From positions 1-9,046 of the forward strand of contig WRGM01000110.1 in assembly GCA_009787175.1 (NCBI GenBank): a stretch of DNA of 9,046 nucleotides, written 5' to 3'. Each line of letters starts with the position of its first letter. Within the stretch, counting starts at the first letter, position 1. The DNA is from Candidatus Bathycorpusculum fermentans. GTDB taxonomy: Archaea; Thermoproteota; Bathyarchaeia; Bathyarchaeales; Bathycorpusculaceae. Positions 6,892 through 9,046 of this stretch are shown here, one piece after another. The notes under the pieces are model-generated. The model did not search any database and was not told where the DNA came from. It saw only the letters and a program-made list of their open reading frames with translations. Position numbers and translations under genes: made by a program.

Positions 6892-7026
6892 ATGGATAAG
6901 CCCAAGCTTTCAAAGGATTTTACTGTAGAGGATATACGGAAAATTCGCGATTATAACGGGGAGAGGCTCGCGGGTTGGTCGGATGAGGCTATTATTAAAG
7001 GTACAGTTATTGAGAGTGTTAATTAA
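6892..7026 (+). CDS. Small hypothetical protein, 44 aa
   Basis: This is a short frame with strong initiation signals: GAAGGAG lies 9 bases before the ATG, the best ribosome site in the window. The product is charged, soluble and probably helical; its core FTVEDIRKIRDYN reads as an amphipathic helix. From memory, similar openings with an EDI(R/H)KIR-type motif occur in small uncharacterised proteins, some beside toxin-like genes, but I cannot confirm a family. A 20-codon frame starting at ATG 6828 stops one base before this start and could be a leader peptide. Codons here are not of the extreme A/C or T type seen elsewhere, and the gene sits at the composition switch. It may be a complete small protein or the N-terminal stub of a longer decayed gene. 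Confidence 0.5.
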   Translation: MDKPKLSKDFTVEDIRKIRDYNGERLAGWSDEAIIKGTVIESVN

Positions 7027-7210
7027 ATACTGTTTTTATGTTGAATATGTTGTTGATCCAAATTTTAGCATCCAAAGCAATAGTCAGATCGACCATTTGG
7101 TGCGAGCGAGAAACAACATACGTCTTCGTCTAACACATACAACACACCAACATAAAAAACGTTACTTAGCTGGGGCTCTCAAAAGAAAATACGGCGATAG
7201 CTATTCTTAA
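6983..7210 (+). CDS. Possible small basic protein, 75 aa (doubtful)
   Basis: This frame overlaps the end of the 44-aa gene by 44 bases in another register and has no ribosome site. Its C-terminal half is strongly basic (RARNNIRLRLTH, then HKKRYLAGALKRKYGDS), which could suggest nucleic-acid binding. The first 20 residues have no clear character. In its favour, a stem-loop with a T-run begins only 8 bases after its stop, so something on the + strand probably ends here. I do not recognise it; the frame may be random or the remains of a decayed gene. Confidence 0.22.
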   Translation: MRLLLKVQLLRVLIKYCFYVEYVVDPNFSIQSNSQIDHLVRARNNIRLRLTHTTHQHKKRYLAGALKRKYGDSYS

Positions 7211-7217
7211 CAACTAC

Positions 7218-7249
7218 TTTGAGACATGGCTCAAATTTTTGATTTTTCT
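7218..7249 (+). terminator. Stem-loop with T-rich tail
   Basis: TTTGAG (7218-7223) pairs with CTCAAA (7230-7235) around a 6-base loop, and the following 7236-7247 are almost all T. It lies just past the two small + strand frames and is oriented to end a + strand transcript. Confidence 0.5.
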
Positions 7250-7530
7250 AGTGGAGGTAGAGTGGTGCCCAGTAGATGCTGGTTGATTCCATGACTGTTT
7301 GGTTGTATTGTTGTTGTTTTAGCTAGTTTTTATGTTTTGTATGTCGGTTTGGTTGTTTTGGAATGTTTGGGTTTGTTTTTGTTGTTGGTTTTTGTTTAGG
7401 ATTGTTGCGTCTATTAGGTTGTGGTGTATGTCTATTCTGCAGGTTTTTTGTGGTGTGTGCTTTTTCACCTGTTGGTTGGAGGGTTGAAGTTTGCTCTTTT
7501 AGGCTTTGTAAGTAGTAGCATTTTTATGGT
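7250..7530. other. G/T-rich non-coding spacer
   Basis: No frame with coding character is seen. The + strand is extremely C-poor: 7321-7380 has 17 G and 2 C. A 4-bp CCAG/CTGG hairpin at 7268-7281 is minor. The segment lies beyond the 3' end of the DUF4443 gene and shows the same strand bias as that gene. Confidence 0.5.
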
Positions 7531-8157
7531 TTAGGGGTCGAGCAGGGTCCATGCTGCTGCGAATGCTCCAGTTTTGGCTTTTAGGGGTGTTTCTGCTCCT
7601 GCAATTATGATTACGTCTTTGGGTTGGGGTGTTATTTTTTTTAGAATTTCTTTTGAGGCTTCTTTGTATTCTTCTTCTATGTATTGGTCTGTGGATGCTA
7701 CGTGTAGTCCTTTTTGGTCAGTAATGAGCACTATGGCTCTTTTTGCTCCTGCTATTATGGCGGCATCGCGTTGGTCGATGCATGATTTAATTTTGTCTTT
7801 TTGGTTTTTTATCCTAAAGGCGTAGTTGAATTCTGAGGTTGTTAATTCTGTTTTAGGAATTTCTGTTTTTTGGGGGAAAACTTGTTCAAATTGTTGCCAT
7901 GTTTCTTGTCCTTTTGGTGTTAATGTGCAGCCTTTTTTGGTGTTTAAAATTAGTTCTGTCTCTTTTAGGCGTGTGATTATGGTTCTTATGGTGCCGTTTC
8001 CCACGCCGATTTTGTTTGCAAGTTTGTTTCTTCCTGTTGGGTTTTGTGAGAGTTGTTCTAAGGTGCAGTAGATGTGGAATGGTGTAAAAATGGTTGGAGG
8101 TCCAGCTGCTTTCTTATCAGCTATTGTTGTTATGAACTCTTTAAGTGATAAGACCAT
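7531..8157 (-). CDS. DUF4443-type winged-helix protein, putative transcription regulator
   Basis: This is an archaeal protein of 208 aa in two parts. Residues about 24-86 form a winged helix-turn-helix: TGRNKLANKIGVGNGTIRTIITRLKETELI is the helix-turn-helix core and LNTKKGCTLTPKGQETW the wing. Residues about 108-208 form an alpha/beta domain with two similar AGA-containing strands, AAIIAGAKRAIVL (132-144) and DVIIIAGAETPL (181-192), ending GAFAAAWTLL. This layout matches my memory of DUF4443 proteins, whose C-terminal part probably senses a ligand; the target is unknown. The ATG at 8157 is supported by AAAGGAG 10 bases upstream. Coding-strand codons end mainly in A or C. It stands alone, with over 300 bases of spacer before it and a G/T-rich tract after it. 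Confidence 0.8.
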   Translation of the reverse strand: MVLSLKEFITTIADKKAAGPPTIFTPFHIYCTLEQLSQNPTGRNKLANKIGVGNGTIRTIITRLKETELILNTKKGCTLTPKGQETWQQFEQVFPQKTEIPKTELTTSEFNYAFRIKNQKDKIKSCIDQRDAAIIAGAKRAIVLITDQKGLHVASTDQYIEEEYKEASKEILKKITPQPKDVIIIAGAETPLKAKTGAFAAAWTLLDP

Positions 8158-8167
8158 TTCCGCTATT

Positions 8168-8174
8168 CTCCTTT
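8168..8174 (-). promoter_or_regulatory. Ribosome binding site of the DUF4443 gene
   Basis: AAAGGAG on the minus strand lies 10 bases before the ATG and fixes the start at 8157. The TATA-like run nearest to it (about 8184-8198) would place the start site on top of this motif, so a box farther out, such as near 8226-8240, is the more likely promoter. Confidence 0.6.
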
Positions 8175-8289
8175 CTTACGTTTCTATATTTATTAAACAT
8201 TCATGTTAAAAAGGTATAGGTTACACAAAAAATTTAATTATGTACCTTAATATAGTTTCCCTTTCTAAACTGTTATCCATCAAAAACTT

Positions 8290-8321
8290 GGCCTGCGTCT
8301 GCATAGTAGGACTGCACAGCC
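8290..8321. other. Bulged hairpin upstream of the DUF4443 gene
   Basis: GGC, TGCGTC, a 10-base loop, GAC-T-GCA and GCC form a 9-bp stem with a bulged T and a small internal loop. On the minus strand the stem is followed by a T-run (complement of 8283-8287), which would suit a terminator for a minus-strand transcript or an attenuator before the DUF4443 gene. The strand and role are uncertain. Confidence 0.3.
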
Positions 8322-8629
8322 TAAAAAAATTATGCTAAACTAGTGTATTAATGGTTTACAAGAAAGGGTTCGATAAAGTCTTATGTCCTTATCTGATTAA
8401 ACAGCTTTTATGGTAATAATTGGGTAGAGGTGGTGAAAATTGTTAAATATAAAAATGGTTAATTTGTGTATTAGTTTGTGGTGTAGTGTATAGCGGTGTG
8501 GTTTTGTTAGTTTTTTTCGTAGTTATGTCATTGTGGGTGTTATTGTGTGTAATCCTGTTATTTTTCATGTCTATGTTGTTTGATGTTTTAGAAAAATAAA
8601 TAACTTGCAATCATAGTATATTATGTGCG

Positions 8630-8694
8630 GACACGGAAACAAGAATGTGGTTGCCTTGTTAGTGGGCTGCTCTTTCTTTTCCCTTATCCGTGTC
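8630..8694 (+). ncRNA. Candidate structured RNA, about 65-75 nt
   Basis: GACACGGA (8630-8637) pairs perfectly with TCCGTGTC (8687-8694). Directly inside it, AACAAG (8638-8643) pairs with CTTGTT (8655-8660) around an 11-base loop, so the two stems would stack. A pyrimidine-rich stretch follows (8661-8686), where GGG and CCC could form a weak third stem. The block differs from the C-poor DNA around it. An AT-only run at 8594-8602 could act as a TATA box with a start near 8622. It does not match tRNA, SRP RNA or RNase P RNA, and I see no convincing box C/D or ACA motif. The + strand assignment rests on the promoter guess. Confidence 0.35.
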
Positions 8695-8886
8695 AGTTAT
8701 GATGTTGTGTAATTTGCGTATTTTATGTTCTGTAATTTGTTGGGTTATTTTGTAATGAAGTGTGTGGCGTGAGTTGTTTTAAGTGGTGGGTGTTGTTGTT
8801 GGTGTGGTTTGGGGTGTGGTTGTTGGTTTTGTTGTGTTTTATCTGTAAATATGTTCAACTAATGATTAATTTAAGTTAAGGCTAGG

Positions 8887-8894
8887 TTTAAATA
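8887..8894 (+). promoter_or_regulatory. TATA box for the gene at 8976
   Basis: TTTAAATA, the same octamer as before the arginine decarboxylase gene, lies about 85 bases before the ATG at 8976. A start site near 8916 would give a leader of about 60 bases that includes CTGGAG at 8931-8936. Confidence 0.4.
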
Positions 8895-8975
8895 ACTTGG
8901 TTGGATAATACATCCATATGAATTAGTTGTAACTGGAGAGTATGATAAAAATTGAATATTAAACCTAAATCTAAA

Positions 8976-9046
8976 ATGCGTAACCTTCATAGAAATTTGT
9001 TGTCCACTTCTTTGTTGGTTATTTTGTTAATTGCTTGTTTGTCTTC
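8976..9046 (+). CDS. N-terminus of a secreted or membrane-anchored protein (partial)
   Basis: The frame is open from ATG 8976 to the window edge (23 codons). It starts with a short basic segment (MRNLHRN) followed by an uninterrupted hydrophobic run (LLSTSLLVILLIACLS), typical of a signal peptide or N-terminal anchor; the cysteine near the end of the run might suggest a lipobox, but the window stops there. TTG at 8952, in the same frame, is 15 bases after a GGAG and is an alternative start adding eight residues. The product cannot be named. Confidence 0.5.
   Translation, partial: MRNLHRNLLSTSLLVILLIACLS

Larger units (their letters stand above)
8158..8975. other. Long non-coding region, G/T-rich on the + strand
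   Basis: About 800 bases without a recognisable gene. It begins with the upstream region of the DUF4443 gene, contains two candidate RNA folds (8290-8321 and 8630-8694), and is otherwise highly biased; 8761-8820 has 29 G and one C. No tRNA, rRNA, repeat array or ORF of note is seen. Confidence 0.5.

Noticed and set aside
6597..6905. 102-codon open frame on the minus strand
   Set aside because: No domain resemblance, no ribosome site, and it overlaps the + strand leader region of the 44-aa gene; more likely chance or antisense.
7290..7480. TTG/GTT-rich runs as a possible repeat array or CRISPR
   Set aside because: There is no fixed unit or spacing; this is compositional bias only.
7574..8071. 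Two + strand frames of 81-83 codons inside the DUF4443 gene
   Set aside because: They are antisense shadows of a gene with a clear winged-helix domain and ribosome site.
8299..8319. 21-base similarity to the hairpin at 1388-1408
   Set aside because: 16 of 21 matches without gaps; many such pairs are expected by chance in 9 kb.
8366..8375. GGGTTCGATA resembling a tRNA T-arm
   Set aside because: No matching acceptor stem, anticodon arm or D-arm can be formed around it.

Overview
The window reads as archaeal chromosome. Every gene I can place belongs to an archaeal or archaea-rich family: a Dpo4-like Y-family polymerase, an Nre DNA-repair protein, a pyruvoyl-dependent arginine decarboxylase, an SplB-type radical SAM protein and a DUF4443 winged-helix protein. 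Candidate promoters are TATA-like boxes rather than bacterial -35/-10 pairs. Some starts have a GGAG-type ribosome site (dinB, the 44-aa gene, the DUF4443 gene), while others have none and look leaderless or short-leadered. The DNA is AT-rich. The gene set would suit a Bathyarchaeia-like lineage, but that placement is inference from family resemblance and not proven.

Layout. 1-1398 (+): the C-terminal part of an FtsX/MacB-type ABC permease, preceded by the tail of an upstream frame that overlaps it by GTGA. 1532-3509 (-): a two-gene unit, the SplB-like radical SAM protein then DNA polymerase IV, 16 bases apart. 3510-3740: a divergent, G-poor promoter region. 3741-4286 (+): arginine decarboxylase. 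4364-6207 (-): Nre followed by an SRPBCC-fold protein. 6208-7260: a gene-poor island with many short hairpins, a 44-aa ORF with a good ribosome site, and a terminator-like stem. 7531-8157 (-): the DUF4443 regulator-like protein. 8158-8975: G/T-rich non-coding DNA with two candidate RNA folds. 8976-end (+): the start of a gene with a signal-peptide-like N-terminus.

How the genes work together. Three genes point to DNA damage handling: an SplB-family radical SAM protein, a lesion-bypass polymerase and Nre. Both the polymerase and Nre end in a near-identical C-terminal PCNA-interacting (PIP) motif, so both are probably brought to the sliding clamp. The arginine decarboxylase lies between the two repair units but serves polyamine synthesis and probably agmatine supply for tRNA-Ile modification. 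The permease, the DUF4443 protein and the last secreted protein show no obvious link to them.

Base composition is strongly strand-asymmetric and does not follow gene direction. The + strand is A/C-rich and G-poor from about 970 to 1500 and from about 3500 to 6240, and G/T-rich and C-poor from about 7240 to the end. The switch falls in the gene-poor island at 6208-7260. I see no CRISPR array, rRNA, tRNA or intact transposase. No clearly new system can be demonstrated from sequence alone. The best leads are the composition switch with its hairpin-rich island, the candidate structured RNA near 8630-8694, and the abrupt change of codon habit inside the permease gene.
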